DNA of 64,000 nt from SZUA-430 sp044220975 (GTDB taxonomy: Bacteria > Pseudomonadota > Alphaproteobacteria > Micropepsales > Micropepsaceae), in assembly GCA_044220975.1 (NCBI GenBank), contig JBGAPZ010000022.1, positions 1-64,000 on the forward strand. The letters are read 5' to 3'. Under the pieces are notes generated by a model that was not told the origin of the DNA, did no database searches, and saw nothing but the letters and a program-made list of their open reading frames with translations. Numbering within the stretch: position 1 is the first letter of the stretch; each line of letters opens with the position of its first letter. The position numbers were made by a program, and so were the translations under genes. Below are positions 11,153 through 19,408 of the stretch, one piece after another.

Positions 11153-11181
11153 CTCCCCCCCGCCCGCTTGCGGGAGAGGGG
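11153..11181. repeat. GC-rich palindromic element (REP-like), possible terminator
   Basis: CCCGC (11163-11167) and GCGGG (11170-11174) close on a TT loop, flanked by a run of C on the left and GAGAGGGG on the right. It resembles the short dispersed palindromes common between proteobacterial genes. It sits between the end of the MerR gene and the start of the LysE gene. No second copy was noticed in this window. Confidence 0.45.
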
Positions 11182-11184
11182 TGA

Positions 11185-11934
11185 TTACGTTGCGGCGGCA
11201 CGCACGGCTGTGGCGAGCCACACAGTCAGGCCTTCGCCGTTTTTGTCGATGTTGTTCTTGAAGCGCTCGTCGGCTTCCCACATGTCGGCGAGGTTGACGT
11301 GCATCTCGCGGCTTAGTGGGTAGAACCAGCGGTCGACGTGTTGGCGGTGGCGTTCTGCGAGGGCCTTGCCTTCCGCGCTGTCGCTTTTCTTGCCGGCTTT
11401 CATGGCGGCGCCGGCATCGGCGAAGATCGCATTCGATTCCGCTTTGATTGCGGCCCATTCCTTCTCGCCGTATTTGCGGGTGCGGCGGGAGCTTTCTTTG
11501 TAGGCGTTGGTTTCGCCCCAACGCTCTTTCACTTCGGCTTCGTATTTTTCGGGTTCGAAGCCGTCGAACATGTCTTTGCTGGCCATGGGCTGTTCCTTCT
11601 TCAGATGCGTGAGGGTGGCGTCGATCGAGGCGATCATGCGGTGCGTTTCAGAAAGACGTTCGGCCAGAAGCACGCGCTGCCGGCGCAGCGCCTCTGCGGC
11701 GTCGAATTTCGGATCGTCGAGCGAGCGGCGAATGTCTTCGAGCGCGAGGCCCAGCGAGCGGCCGATGAGGATTTGCTGCAGGCGTAGGAGATCGGTGTCG
11801 GTGTAGAGGCGATAGCCCGCACCCGACCGGTCGGGCGCCAAGAGCCCGATCTCGTCGTAGTAGTGCAGGGTGCGGACCGATACGCCGGTCAGCTCGGCCG
11901 CTTCCTTCACCGTGAATGTTTGCTTCTTCGTCAT
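11185..11934 (-). CDS. MerR family regulator with TipAS ligand domain
   Basis: The ATG at 11934 gives MTKKQTFTVKEAAELTGVSV, a MerR winged-helix start; the protein has 249 residues. The DNA-binding half contains VRTLHYYDEIGLLAPDRSGAGYRLY, the MerR signature, followed by the dimerisation coiled coil. The C-terminal half (KEQPMASKDMFDGFEPEKYE, NAYKESSRRTRKYGEKEWAA, then HRQHVDRWFYPLSREMHVNL and YP-type helices) is a TipAS domain, which in TipA binds thiopeptide antibiotics and related small molecules. It likely activates a nearby drug or metabolite response; the LysE-type exporter downstream is the obvious candidate. Confidence 0.9.
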   Translation of the reverse strand: MTKKQTFTVKEAAELTGVSVRTLHYYDEIGLLAPDRSGAGYRLYTDTDLLRLQQILIGRSLGLALEDIRRSLDDPKFDAAEALRRQRVLLAERLSETHRMIASIDATLTHLKKEQPMASKDMFDGFEPEKYEAEVKERWGETNAYKESSRRTRKYGEKEWAAIKAESNAIFADAGAAMKAGKKSDSAEGKALAERHRQHVDRWFYPLSREMHVNLADMWEADERFKNNIDKNGEGLTVWLATAVRAAAT

Positions 11935-12064
11935 GGGGGCAGAATGCGGCCTCACGCGACTGGAGGGTCAAGGGGTGGCGCCCGACAAATTGCCACGGCT
12001 GTGGCACCGCCGCGCTTTGCGGGGATGCTAGGATCGCCGCCGATTATCAGCACTCGAGGAGAAG

Positions 12065-12538
12065 ATGATGAACGTTCGGACGATCTGCGCGCTTGCGGCC
12101 CTTGCCTTGGTGTTCGCCACGGGCGTGCGTGCGGAGGACGTGGTGGCGCCCAAGATCGCGGCGATCCACGCGCAACTCTTTCATGAAGGATCGGGCAAGT
12201 TTTCGGACGACATTTTGGCGCCGGATGCGCCGGGCATGTGGAACACGATTATCGGCGACAACGCGTCGAACTTCACGTTCGTGACGGTCGAGGTTCAGGG
12301 CAAGAACGTGCCGCAAGGTAAGGTGCGCGTTGAAATCGTCGCGCGCGGCGAGAAGCGCGCGGTGCGGGGCAAGAGCGTCAGCGAGGTGTCGATCTACGAT
12401 CAGAAGACGAAGTTCTTTGCGCCGCTGCTGTTGAAAGACACGGGGTGCGAGGAGCTGGAAATCTCCGCACGGCTGATCGGCAAGGGCGTGTCGAGCACGA
12501 CCGTGAGAAAGACGATCCCGTTCAAGTGCGGGGAGTGA
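12065..12538 (+). CDS. Secreted hypothetical protein, about 157 residues
   Basis: GAGGAGAAG lies directly before the ATG. The first 23 residues (NVRTICALAALALVFATGVRA) form a clear signal peptide ending at RAED. The mature protein carries KIAAIHAQLFHEGSGKFSDD, NTIIGDNASNFTFVTVEVQG and ends with a short beta-rich region containing two cysteines (DTGCEELEI and PFKCGE) that could pair in the periplasm. Family unknown. It is divergent from the MerR gene and converges with the VOC gene only 15 bases away. Confidence 0.75.
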   Translation: MMNVRTICALAALALVFATGVRAEDVVAPKIAAIHAQLFHEGSGKFSDDILAPDAPGMWNTIIGDNASNFTFVTVEVQGKNVPQGKVRVEIVARGEKRAVRGKSVSEVSIYDQKTKFFAPLLLKDTGCEELEISARLIGKGVSSTTVRKTIPFKCGE

Positions 12539-12553
12539 CGAACGGCTTCGAGC

Positions 12554-12892
12554 TTAAGCCTGCTGCCAGACCGCGAGTTCGTTGCCGCTTGGGTCCGAGA
12601 AATGGAATCGGCGGCCGCCGGGAAACGCGAAGATCGGCTTCGTGATCTTGCCGCCGGCCGCGGTGACAGACTTCAGCGCGGCTTCCAAATCTTTCGTTGC
12701 GACGATGGCGAGCGGGGCTTTCGGCGCTTCGGCCTTGTCGGCCTGCAGACCGATGTCGACGTCGCCGGTGGTCGTGCCAGCGTAGGTAGGGCCGAACGAG
12801 GTCAGCGACCAACCGAACGCTTTCTCGTAGAACGCCTTCGCTTTCGCGATGTCGGTGACTGCGAGTTCGACGTAGTTTAGGCGTTCGGCCAT
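12554..12892 (-). CDS. VOC (glyoxalase/bleomycin resistance) family protein
   Basis: A 112-residue single vicinal-oxygen-chelate domain: LNYVELAVTDIAKAKAFYEK at the N-terminus, GWSLTSFGPTYAG, a central VKSVTAAGGKITKP beta-hairpin and the closing FSDPSGNELAVWQ, where the glutamate is the usual metal ligand of these folds. Substrate unknown; members range from glyoxalase I to ring-cleavage dioxygenases. It starts four bases after the glyS stop and is probably co-transcribed with glyQ-glyS. Confidence 0.88.
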   Translation of the reverse strand: MAERLNYVELAVTDIAKAKAFYEKAFGWSLTSFGPTYAGTTTGDVDIGLQADKAEAPKAPLAIVATKDLEAALKSVTAAGGKITKPIFAFPGGRRFHFSDPSGNELAVWQQA

Positions 12893-12896
12893 CTCA

Positions 12897-15179
12897 CTAT
12901 CCTTCGATCTTCGAGAAGTCGGCGACGGTGTGCATGGCGTCGCGGATTTCGCTGAGGAGCTTCAGGCGGTTTTCGCGGAGCTTCGGGTTGTCGGCGTTGA
13001 CCGTCACCTTGTCGAAGAAGGCGTCGACGGGGCCGCGTAGGCGGGACATCGCACGCATCGCTTCTTCGAAGCGTTCCTGTTGGACCTCGGCGGCGATCAG
13101 GTCGTTCGCGATCGCGAGCGTTTTGAAGAGTTCGATTTCTTGGGGCGCTTCGAGCAACGCCACGTCGGGTTTGCCGGAGAAGCCCTGGAACTTCGCGTCC
13201 TTCTTCTTTTCCTTGCCCTCTTCGATCTTCAGAATGTTGAGGGCACGCTTGTAGCCAGCGAGCAGGTTTTTGCCGTCGTCGGTTTTGAGAAAGTTTTGAA
13301 GCGCCTCCACGCGACGCACGATCAAGACGAGGTCGTCTTGTCCACGAAGGGCAAACACGGCGTCGATGAGATCGTGGCGAATGCCTTTTTCGCGCATTGC
13401 GGCTTTCAGGCGATCGCCGAAGAAGCCCAGCAAGTCCTTCGATAGCGGATCGAAGAAATAGCCGAGTTCCATCAAGCGTTGGCCATCGAAGAATTCGCTC
13501 TCCTGATCGCCGGACGCGAGCACCTCCGCCCAGCCCTTGTCGACACCTGCACGAACAAGATCCGCGTAGAGGCCCAGTTCGCCGCGCTTGTCGCCTTTGA
13601 TGCCGGCCTTGGCCAGCGCACCGAAGAACGCGCTCGCGATCCCGCGAGGGTCCGCGGACTCTTGCCGGAATGCCGAAGCGACGCTGGCGCCGAAAACCTG
13701 CATGAGGTTCAAGCGCGCCTCCGACGTCAGGATGATGCGAATGACACCAAGCGCGGCGCGGCGCAGCGCAAATGGGTCTTTCGAGCCCGTCGGTTTTTCG
13801 TCGATCGCGAAGAAGCCGACGAGCGTGTCGATCTTGTCGGCCAATGCGACGGCGATGCTGACCGGTGCTGCGGGAACGTCGTCGCTTTGACCTTGCGGGC
13901 GATAGTGATCGCGGACTGCATCGGCGACGTCTTTGTCTTCCTTATCGTTCAAAGCGAAGTAGCGGCCCATAACGCCTTGGACTTCGGGGAACTCACCCAC
14001 GGTGCCGGAGACGAGGTCGGCTTTGCAGAGGTGGGCGGCGCGTTTGGATTTTGCTTCGTCGGCGCCGATGAGTTTGGCGATTTCGCCGGCGAGGGCTTCG
14101 ATGCGCTGAACGCGCTCGAGCTGCGTGCCGAGTTTGGCGTGGAAGACGATGTCTTTGAGTGCGGGGACGCGATCGGCGAGTTTGGTTTTGCGGTCTTGGT
14201 CCCAGAAGAATTTCGCGTCGGAGAGTCTGGCGCGCAGTACGCGTTCGTTACCAGCGACGACGTTTTTGCCGCCGTCCTTCGTGATCATGTTCGCGATGAC
14301 GACGAACTTGTTCGCGAGTTTGCCGGTCTTGGGGTCTTTCAGCGCGAAGTATTTTTGGTTTGCGCGCATGGTGGAGATCAAAATCTCCTGCGGCACGTCG
14401 AGGAAGCCTTTGTCGAACTGGCCGATCAATGGCACCGGCCATTCGACCAGCCCTGCCACTTCGTCGGCCAAGGCGTCGTCTTCGATCAGTTCCAGGTTCT
14501 GCGCGTGCGCGAGTTGCTTTGCGTCGTGCAGGATTTGCGCTTTGCGGTCGGCGGCCGCCAGGATGACGTGGGCGCGTTTTAGCTTGTCGACGTAGTCGTC
14601 GAAGCGGCGGACTTCGATTTGGTCGTTGCCGAGGAAGCGGTGGCCGCGGGTTTTGTTGCCGCTCTTCACGCTGCCGATCTCGAAGGATACGACTTCCCCG
14701 TCGAACGTGCAGACGATCGCGTGCAGCGGGCGCACCCAGGTGAGTTCGCCCGCGCCCCAACGTTGCGACTTCGGCCAGGGGAAGGACTTGATAACTTCGG
14801 GGATCAGTTCAGCGAGGACGGCCGGTGTTGGCCTGCCCTTGCGTTCGGTGATCGCGAGGTAGAAGTCGCCTTTCGGATCTTTCTGAATCTTCAGTTGCTC
14901 TTTGCTGAGGCCCGTCGAGCGCAGGAAGCCTTGGATCGCGGCGTCGGGCGCGTCGACCTTTGGGCCTTTGCGTTCTTCTTTCACGTCGGCCTGCTCACTG
15001 GGCAGGCCTTCGATCACCAGCGCGAGGCGGCGCGGCGTCGCGAACGAGCGCGCTCCTTCGTTCAGGAAGCCGCGGTCGGTCAGGCCACCTACGACGAGAC
15101 GCTCGAGATCGCGCGCAGCTGCGGCTTGCATGCGCGCGGGGATTTCTTCGGAGAAGAGTTCGAGGAGAAGCTGGGCCAC
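12897..15179 (-). CDS. glyS: Glycine--tRNA ligase beta subunit
   Basis: The beta chain of the heterotetrameric bacterial GlyRS. The GTG at 15179 gives VAQLLLELFSEEIPARMQAA, the canonical beginning; an ATG at 15194 in the same frame would add five residues and overlap glyQ. About 760 residues: core regions VEWPVPLIGQFD, VPQEILISTMRANQKYFALK and FVVIANM, an HD-like central part and a C-terminal anticodon-binding helix bundle (EAMRAMSRLRGPVDAFFDKV near the end). It follows glyQ by one base, so the subunits are translated together. Confidence 0.96.
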   Translation of the reverse strand: MAQLLLELFSEEIPARMQAAAARDLERLVVGGLTDRGFLNEGARSFATPRRLALVIEGLPSEQADVKEERKGPKVDAPDAAIQGFLRSTGLSKEQLKIQKDPKGDFYLAITERKGRPTPAVLAELIPEVIKSFPWPKSQRWGAGELTWVRPLHAIVCTFDGEVVSFEIGSVKSGNKTRGHRFLGNDQIEVRRFDDYVDKLKRAHVILAAADRKAQILHDAKQLAHAQNLELIEDDALADEVAGLVEWPVPLIGQFDKGFLDVPQEILISTMRANQKYFALKDPKTGKLANKFVVIANMITKDGGKNVVAGNERVLRARLSDAKFFWDQDRKTKLADRVPALKDIVFHAKLGTQLERVQRIEALAGEIAKLIGADEAKSKRAAHLCKADLVSGTVGEFPEVQGVMGRYFALNDKEDKDVADAVRDHYRPQGQSDDVPAAPVSIAVALADKIDTLVGFFAIDEKPTGSKDPFALRRAALGVIRIILTSEARLNLMQVFGASVASAFRQESADPRGIASAFFGALAKAGIKGDKRGELGLYADLVRAGVDKGWAEVLASGDQESEFFDGQRLMELGYFFDPLSKDLLGFFGDRLKAAMREKGIRHDLIDAVFALRGQDDLVLIVRRVEALQNFLKTDDGKNLLAGYKRALNILKIEEGKEKKKDAKFQGFSGKPDVALLEAPQEIELFKTLAIANDLIAAEVQQERFEEAMRAMSRLRGPVDAFFDKVTVNADNPKLRENRLKLLSEIRDAMHTVADFSKIEG

Positions 15180-15180
15180 G

Positions 15181-16128
15181 TCAGCGCATCCCACTCATAC
15201 CGGCGCCGACCGTCATGCCTTGTGGGCTTTCGACCCAGGCTTGTGCGCATTCCTTTGCGAGTGCGCGGACGCGGCCGATATAGGCTTGGCGTTCGGTCAC
15301 GCTGATAACGCCGCGCGCGTCGAGCAAGTTGAACGCATGGCTTGCCTTGATGCACTGCTCATACGCGGGCAGCACGTGACGCCATTCGGGATGCGCGGCG
15401 CTGCGGCCGACCTTGCGGGCGAGCAAGCGCTTGCACTGTTCCTCTGCATCTTTGAAGTGCTGGAACAGCGCGTCGGTGTTCGCGTGTTCGAAGTTGAAGC
15501 CGGACTGTTCGACTTCGTTCTGATGATAGACGTCGCCCCAGCGCATGAAGTCCGGCGATTGGCGGTTCATGGTGTTGTAAGCGAGGTCGAAGCCGTTATC
15601 GACGCCTTGGACGTACATCGCCAAGCGCTCGAGCCCGTAGGTGATTTCGGCCGAGACGGGACGGCAATCGATACCGCCGACTTGCTGGAAATAGGTGAAC
15701 TGCGTCACCTCCATGCCGTCGCACCAGACTTCCCAGCCCAAACCCCAGGCGCCCAGCGTCGGGCTTTCCCAATCGTCTTCAACGAAGCGGATGTCGTGTT
15801 CGTCAGGCGAGATGCCCAGAGCCTTCAGCGAGCCCAGATAGAGGTCGAGCACGTTGTCGGGCGATGGCTTCAGGATCACCTGGAACTGGTAGTAGCGCTG
15901 AAAGCGGTTCGGGTTGTCGCCGTAACGGCCGTCCTTCGGACGGCGCGAAGGCTGGACGTAAGCGCATTTCCATGGATTGGGCCCCAGCGCGCGCAGCGTG
16001 GTCGCGGGATGGAACGTGCCCGCACCCATCTCCATGTCGAACGGCTGCAACAGCACGCAGCCCTGCTCGGCCCAATAGTGCTGCAGCGTCAGAATCAGGC
16101 CTTGGAACGAACGATCGGGAGCGGTCAT
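15181..16128 (-). CDS. glyQ: Glycine--tRNA ligase alpha subunit
   Basis: The alpha chain of GlyRS, 315 residues from the ATG at 16128 (MTAPDRSFQGLILTLQHYWA). It carries the class II catalytic core: GCVLLQPFDMEMGAGTFHPA, RALGPNPWKCAYVQPSRRPK, DNPNRFQRYYQFQVILKPSP and GLGWEVWCDGMEVTQFTYFQ. It activates glycine with ATP and charges tRNA(Gly) together with GlyS. The same-strand order S49 peptidase - small zinc-ribbon protein - glyQ - glyS supports one housekeeping transcript. Confidence 0.97.
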   Translation of the reverse strand: MTAPDRSFQGLILTLQHYWAEQGCVLLQPFDMEMGAGTFHPATTLRALGPNPWKCAYVQPSRRPKDGRYGDNPNRFQRYYQFQVILKPSPDNVLDLYLGSLKALGISPDEHDIRFVEDDWESPTLGAWGLGWEVWCDGMEVTQFTYFQQVGGIDCRPVSAEITYGLERLAMYVQGVDNGFDLAYNTMNRQSPDFMRWGDVYHQNEVEQSGFNFEHANTDALFQHFKDAEEQCKRLLARKVGRSAAHPEWRHVLPAYEQCIKASHAFNLLDARGVISVTERQAYIGRVRALAKECAQAWVESPQGMTVGAGMSGMR

Positions 16129-16201
16129 CGGTGGGGGTCGCAAAGTGAGCGGCGGAAGCTAAAGAGCGCGACCATGGGGGTCAAGTTCGCGACTCAGGCG
16201 A

Positions 16202-16438
16202 TCATTTGTACGGACAGCCCGCCTTGCCGCAGTTCTTCTGCTGGGTCGGGACGGCGTAGGTGCCGCATGTGGGGCACTTCACCATTTCTTCGGTGGCGAT
16301 TGGCTTCTTCGCGTTGCCTTGGCGCGCGCGGCGCATCGTTTCTGCAAATTCTTCGCGCAGACGGATCATGCGGCCTTTGACGCCGAAATAGATCAGCGCG
16401 CCAACGCCGGCGAGGAGCAAAAGCGAGAACAGGCCCAT
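16202..16438 (-). CDS. Small membrane protein with zinc-ribbon-like C-terminus
   Basis: Starting at the ATG 16438 (MGLFSLLLLAGVGALIYFGV) this is a 78-residue protein with one N-terminal membrane helix, a basic amphipathic region (RMIRLREEFAETMRRARQG) and a C-terminal CPTCGTYAVPTQQKNCGKAG with a final CPYK: C-x2-C and two further cysteines form a plausible zinc knuckle. A GTG two codons upstream is an alternative start. Similar short proteins sit next to glyQ in other alphaproteobacteria, but no role is known to me. It begins immediately after the S49 peptidase gene. Confidence 0.72.
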   Translation of the reverse strand: MGLFSLLLLAGVGALIYFGVKGRMIRLREEFAETMRRARQGNAKKPIATEEMVKCPTCGTYAVPTQQKNCGKAGCPYK

Positions 16439-16444
16439 ACGCAC

Positions 16445-17299
16445 TTATAGCCCAAAGCGGGACCAGAGCGCACGTTCTTCAATGGCCGAGATCAAGCCCG
16501 TTGCCCAATCCGCGCGTGGTTCAAAATCGCTTCGGCTGGTGAATGCGTCGAGGCTGAACCATGGGCGGCGCGGCGTGATGACTTGGAATTCCACCTTGTC
16601 GCCGAATTTGAGGCGGCAGATCGTGCGCAAGTCTCCGAGGCCGTCGATCAGGCCCAGATCCTTCGCCTTCGCACCCGTCCAGAAGGCGCCGGAAAACAGT
16701 TCGGCTTCGTCACCCGTCAGCTTGCCGGGGCGACGGTCGCGCACCATCTGCTTGAACGTCTCGTGCACTTCGCGTTGGAGCGATTCCAGATGCGCCGCAT
16801 CCTTTGGGTCTTCGGGCTTGAACGGATCGAGCATCGCCTTGCGCTCGCCCGCGTGATGAACGCGGCGTTCAACACCGATCTTTTCGATCAGCTTGTCGAA
16901 CCCGAAACCCGCCGAGACGACGCCGATCGAACCTACGATCGAATTCGGGTGGGCGTAGATCTCGTCGCCCGCAAGCGCCAGCATGTAACCGCCAGACGCC
17001 GCGACATCTTCCGCGAAGGTCATAACTTTGATGCCGCGTTCCTTCGCGAGCGCGCGGATACGGTCGTGAATCAGCGCCGCTTGCACTGGGGACCCGCCGG
17101 GGGAGTTGATAACCACCGCAGCCGCCACCACCGATTTGTCGCCGAAGAGCTTCGCGATTGGGAGTGCGACCGTCGCCAAGGTAAGGCCCTTGCGCAAACC
17201 GGTGCTCATGCCGATCGCGCCATTGAGGCGCAGCACCTTGACGACCGGCGGTGTTGATCCACCGATCCGACGCCATAACGTTTTTACCCATTCGAACAT
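16445..17299 (-). CDS. S49 family serine peptidase (SppA/SohB-like)
   Basis: A 284-residue signal-peptide-peptidase-like protease. VVINSPGGSPVQAALIHDRI near residues 86-105 and the block AASGGYMLALAGDEIYAHPN followed by SIVGSIGVVSAGFGFDKL hold the catalytic serine and oxyanion region of clan SK. A lysine in the second half would complete the Ser/Lys dyad. It lacks the long N-terminal domain of E. coli SppA and is nearer to SohB/short SppA. Probably membrane-associated, degrading cleaved signal peptides or membrane fragments. Located between the tRNA methylase and the zinc-ribbon gene in a same-strand cluster. Confidence 0.9.
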   Translation of the reverse strand: MFEWVKTLWRRIGGSTPPVVKVLRLNGAIGMSTGLRKGLTLATVALPIAKLFGDKSVVAAAVVINSPGGSPVQAALIHDRIRALAKERGIKVMTFAEDVAASGGYMLALAGDEIYAHPNSIVGSIGVVSAGFGFDKLIEKIGVERRVHHAGERKAMLDPFKPEDPKDAAHLESLQREVHETFKQMVRDRRPGKLTGDEAELFSGAFWTGAKAKDLGLIDGLGDLRTICRLKFGDKVEFQVITPRRPWFSLDAFTSRSDFEPRADWATGLISAIEERALWSRFGL

Positions 17300-17304
17300 G
17301 CGCG

Positions 17305-18033
17305 CTATGTAATCAGAGGCTCGGCGTGCCGCAAGACGGCTTCTGCCTCAGGCGTCGGCTTTCCGCCGGGTGTGGCGAGCAGCAACCCCGCGCGAAGTTG
17401 CAGCGGGGCGTTCGAATTCATCCGTGTACGGATGATGACGCGTTTGGCGGGTGCGCCGGGTTTCGGCCAGAGCGGGATGATTTCCACCCCCTGCCCCACC
17501 GGGCTAAGCGCTTCGAGCGCGAGCGGAATTTGGTCGGGCGGCACAATCGCGGTGACGGTTCCCTTCGGACGGGTGAGCGCGCGGGCGAAGCGGAGCCAGA
17601 CCACAAGGTCGCGCGCATCGACAGAGGTGGCGCGCGCCTTCACGGCATCCAGGGCGCGCGTGCCGCGCCCGATATCGTGGAACGGCGGGTTCGTCATCAC
17701 GTGATGGAACCCTTGGCGCGCAAGCGACCGCGGGCGCTTTAGCACGTCGGCGACGACCACATCGATGGGCGCGCCGTTGCGCTTTGCATTCGCTTGCGTG
17801 AGCGCCGCCAGGTCTTCGTCGATCTCGACTGCGGTGATGTGCAGGTCGCGCACGCGGGCGGCGAGGCAGAGCGCCGCGACGCCGACGCCGGCGCCGAGTT
17901 CGCAGACGTGTCCTTTCGCGACGGCAGGAACCGCCGCCGCCAGTGTCACCGAATCAAGTCCGGCCCGAAACCCACGCGCCGGTTGCCAGGCCTCAACGCG
18001 ACCGCCTAAGAACGCATCGTCGGTGAGCTCCAT
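17305..18033 (-). CDS. tRNA1(Val) (adenine(37)-N6)-methyltransferase-like protein
   Basis: The ATG at 18033 (MELTDDAFLGGRVEAWQPAR) avoids overlap with the DUF2007 gene and gives 242 residues. The SAM-binding motif VCELGAGVGVAALCLAARV is near residue 45-63, and HHVMTNPPFHD near 122-132 is the NPPF/Y motif of N6-adenine methylases. LGGRV...GFRAGLDSVTLAAAV at the N-terminus matches TrmN6/YfiC-type enzymes that modify A37 of tRNA1(Val). Assignment to this substrate rests on family resemblance only. Confidence 0.87.
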   Translation of the reverse strand: MELTDDAFLGGRVEAWQPARGFRAGLDSVTLAAAVPAVAKGHVCELGAGVGVAALCLAARVRDLHITAVEIDEDLAALTQANAKRNGAPIDVVVADVLKRPRSLARQGFHHVMTNPPFHDIGRGTRALDAVKARATSVDARDLVVWLRFARALTRPKGTVTAIVPPDQIPLALEALSPVGQGVEIIPLWPKPGAPAKRVIIRTRMNSNAPLQLRAGLLLATPGGKPTPEAEAVLRHAEPLIT

Positions 18034-18058
18034 AGCTTGTGCGGCCTTTGGACGCTGA

Positions 18059-18280
18059 TCAGCGCTTAAGGGCGTGGCCAAGGTCAGCATCCTTCAACAG
18101 CTGCCGGGCGGCGCGTTCATCTTTGTCGTGAACCATGAGGCGGCGTTGCACCATCGCGACACTGCCGTCCATAACGCTTGCATGCTGGTCGAGGTCGAAG
18201 ACTTCGATCCTTTCCGCCTCTAACAAAGCGCGAACAAAGCTGAGCAGGACCATGTCGTTCGATCGCAGCAATTCAATCAT
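18059..18280 (-). CDS. DUF2007 domain protein
   Basis: A 73-residue small protein matching the DUF2007 (putative signal-transducing) fold: MIELLRSNDMVLLSFVRALL, then EAERIEVFDLDQHASVMDGS and a short basic end. The function of the family is unknown; members are thought to be ferredoxin-like. It is divergent from the octaprenyl synthase gene and upstream of the tRNA methylase, an order conserved in alphaproteobacteria. Confidence 0.85.
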   Translation of the reverse strand: MIELLRSNDMVLLSFVRALLEAERIEVFDLDQHASVMDGSVAMVQRRLMVHDKDERAARQLLKDADLGHALKR

Positions 18281-18388
18281 GGAACACGCCTTCGTGGAGT
18301 GGCACCCTGTACCCTTGACCTGGCCTCGGCCCAGTTCCAGTTTTCAGCCTTAGACACTGCCGCACACAACCATATCCGGGGCATCGAC

Positions 18389-19408
18389 GTGAGAGTTTTT
18401 CAGCGGTTGGCGAAGGATGCCGGCGAACAGGCCGGTGCGGTGGACCGGCTCTACCGCCTGGTCGAAGCCGATCTGAGCCATGTTAACGCTCTCATCCTCG
18501 AGCGGATGCGCTCAGACGTGCCGCTGATTCCGGAACTTGCGGGACACCTTGTCAATTCCGGCGGGAAGCGTCTGCGACCGATGTTGACCCTCGCTGCAGC
18601 ACAACTGTGCGGCTATCAGGGCCTTGGACACATCCGGCTCGCAACCGCGGTCGAGTTCATTCACACCGCCACGCTGCTGCACGACGACGTCGTGGACGAG
18701 AGCGAACTTCGGCGGGGCAAGGCTGCCGCACACGTCATCTGGGGCAATGCACCCAGCGTGCTGGTCGGCGATTTCCTTTTTTCGCGCTCGTTCCAGTTGA
18801 TGGTCGAGACGGGCTCGCTGCGTGTGCTGAGCATTCTCTCGAACGCTTCGGCGGTGATCGCCGAGGGCGAGGTGATGCAGCTCAGCACGCAAGGCAACAT
18901 CGGCGTCGCGGATGAAACCTATCTGAAAATAATTGCGGCGAAGACGGCGGCGCTGTTTGCGGCGGCGGCGGAGTCGGGCGCCGTGATCGCGCAGACAGAC
19001 GGCTTGCGCGAGGCGGCGTTAAAGTCCTACGGGCACAACCTCGGTATCGCGTTCCAGCTCGTTGACGACGCTCTCGACTATTCGGGTCGCGAGGCGATGA
19101 TGGGCAAAGCTGTCGGCGACGATTTCCGCGAAGGAAAGCTGACCTTGCCGGTGATTATCGCACTCGGCCACGCGAACAACGAAGAGGCCGAGTTCTGGCG
19201 CCGCACGATGGCGCAGCGCCAGCAGACAGATACGGACCTAACGCACGCGATTCATTTGATTGAGAAGCACCAGGCGATTGCTGCGACCGTTGCGAAAGCA
19301 CGCTCGTTCACAGACGAAGCTTGCCGTGCTCTGAACGTGTTTCCGGATGGTCCGATGCGGCGTGCGCTGACCGACCTCGCCGAGTTCTGTATCAGCCGGG
19401 CGTATTGA
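18389..19408 (+). CDS. ispB: Octaprenyl diphosphate synthase / polyprenyl synthetase
   Basis: A trans-prenyl chain elongase supplying the ubiquinone side chain. The GTG at 18389 is chosen because family members begin near VFQRLAKDAGEQAGAVDRLY; an ATG at 18299 would add 30 atypical residues. The first Asp-rich motif is LLHDDVVDESELRRGKAAAH and the second is QLVDDALDYSG, both Mg-diphosphate binding; GGKRLRPML binds IPP. No bulky residue close before the first motif indicates long products. It converges with ispE with no gap, so two isoprenoid genes lie end to end. Confidence 0.92.
   Translation: MRVFQRLAKDAGEQAGAVDRLYRLVEADLSHVNALILERMRSDVPLIPELAGHLVNSGGKRLRPMLTLAAAQLCGYQGLGHIRLATAVEFIHTATLLHDDVVDESELRRGKAAAHVIWGNAPSVLVGDFLFSRSFQLMVETGSLRVLSILSNASAVIAEGEVMQLSTQGNIGVADETYLKIIAAKTAALFAAAAESGAVIAQTDGLREAALKSYGHNLGIAFQLVDDALDYSGREAMMGKAVGDDFREGKLTLPVIIALGHANNEEAEFWRRTMAQRQQTDTDLTHAIHLIEKHQAIAATVAKARSFTDEACRALNVFPDGPMRRALTDLAEFCISRAY

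Noticed and set aside
11153..11181. GC-rich palindrome as part of a regulatory RNA
   Set aside because: Short, simple and resembling a dispersed intergenic palindrome; no further support.
13479..14582. 367-codon open frame on the plus strand
   Set aside because: It is antisense to glyS, mirrors its codon structure and has no family features; GC-rich third positions create such shadows.
14902..16380. 492-codon open frame on the plus strand
   Set aside because: Antisense to glyS 5' end and glyQ; composition is an artefact of the opposite strand.
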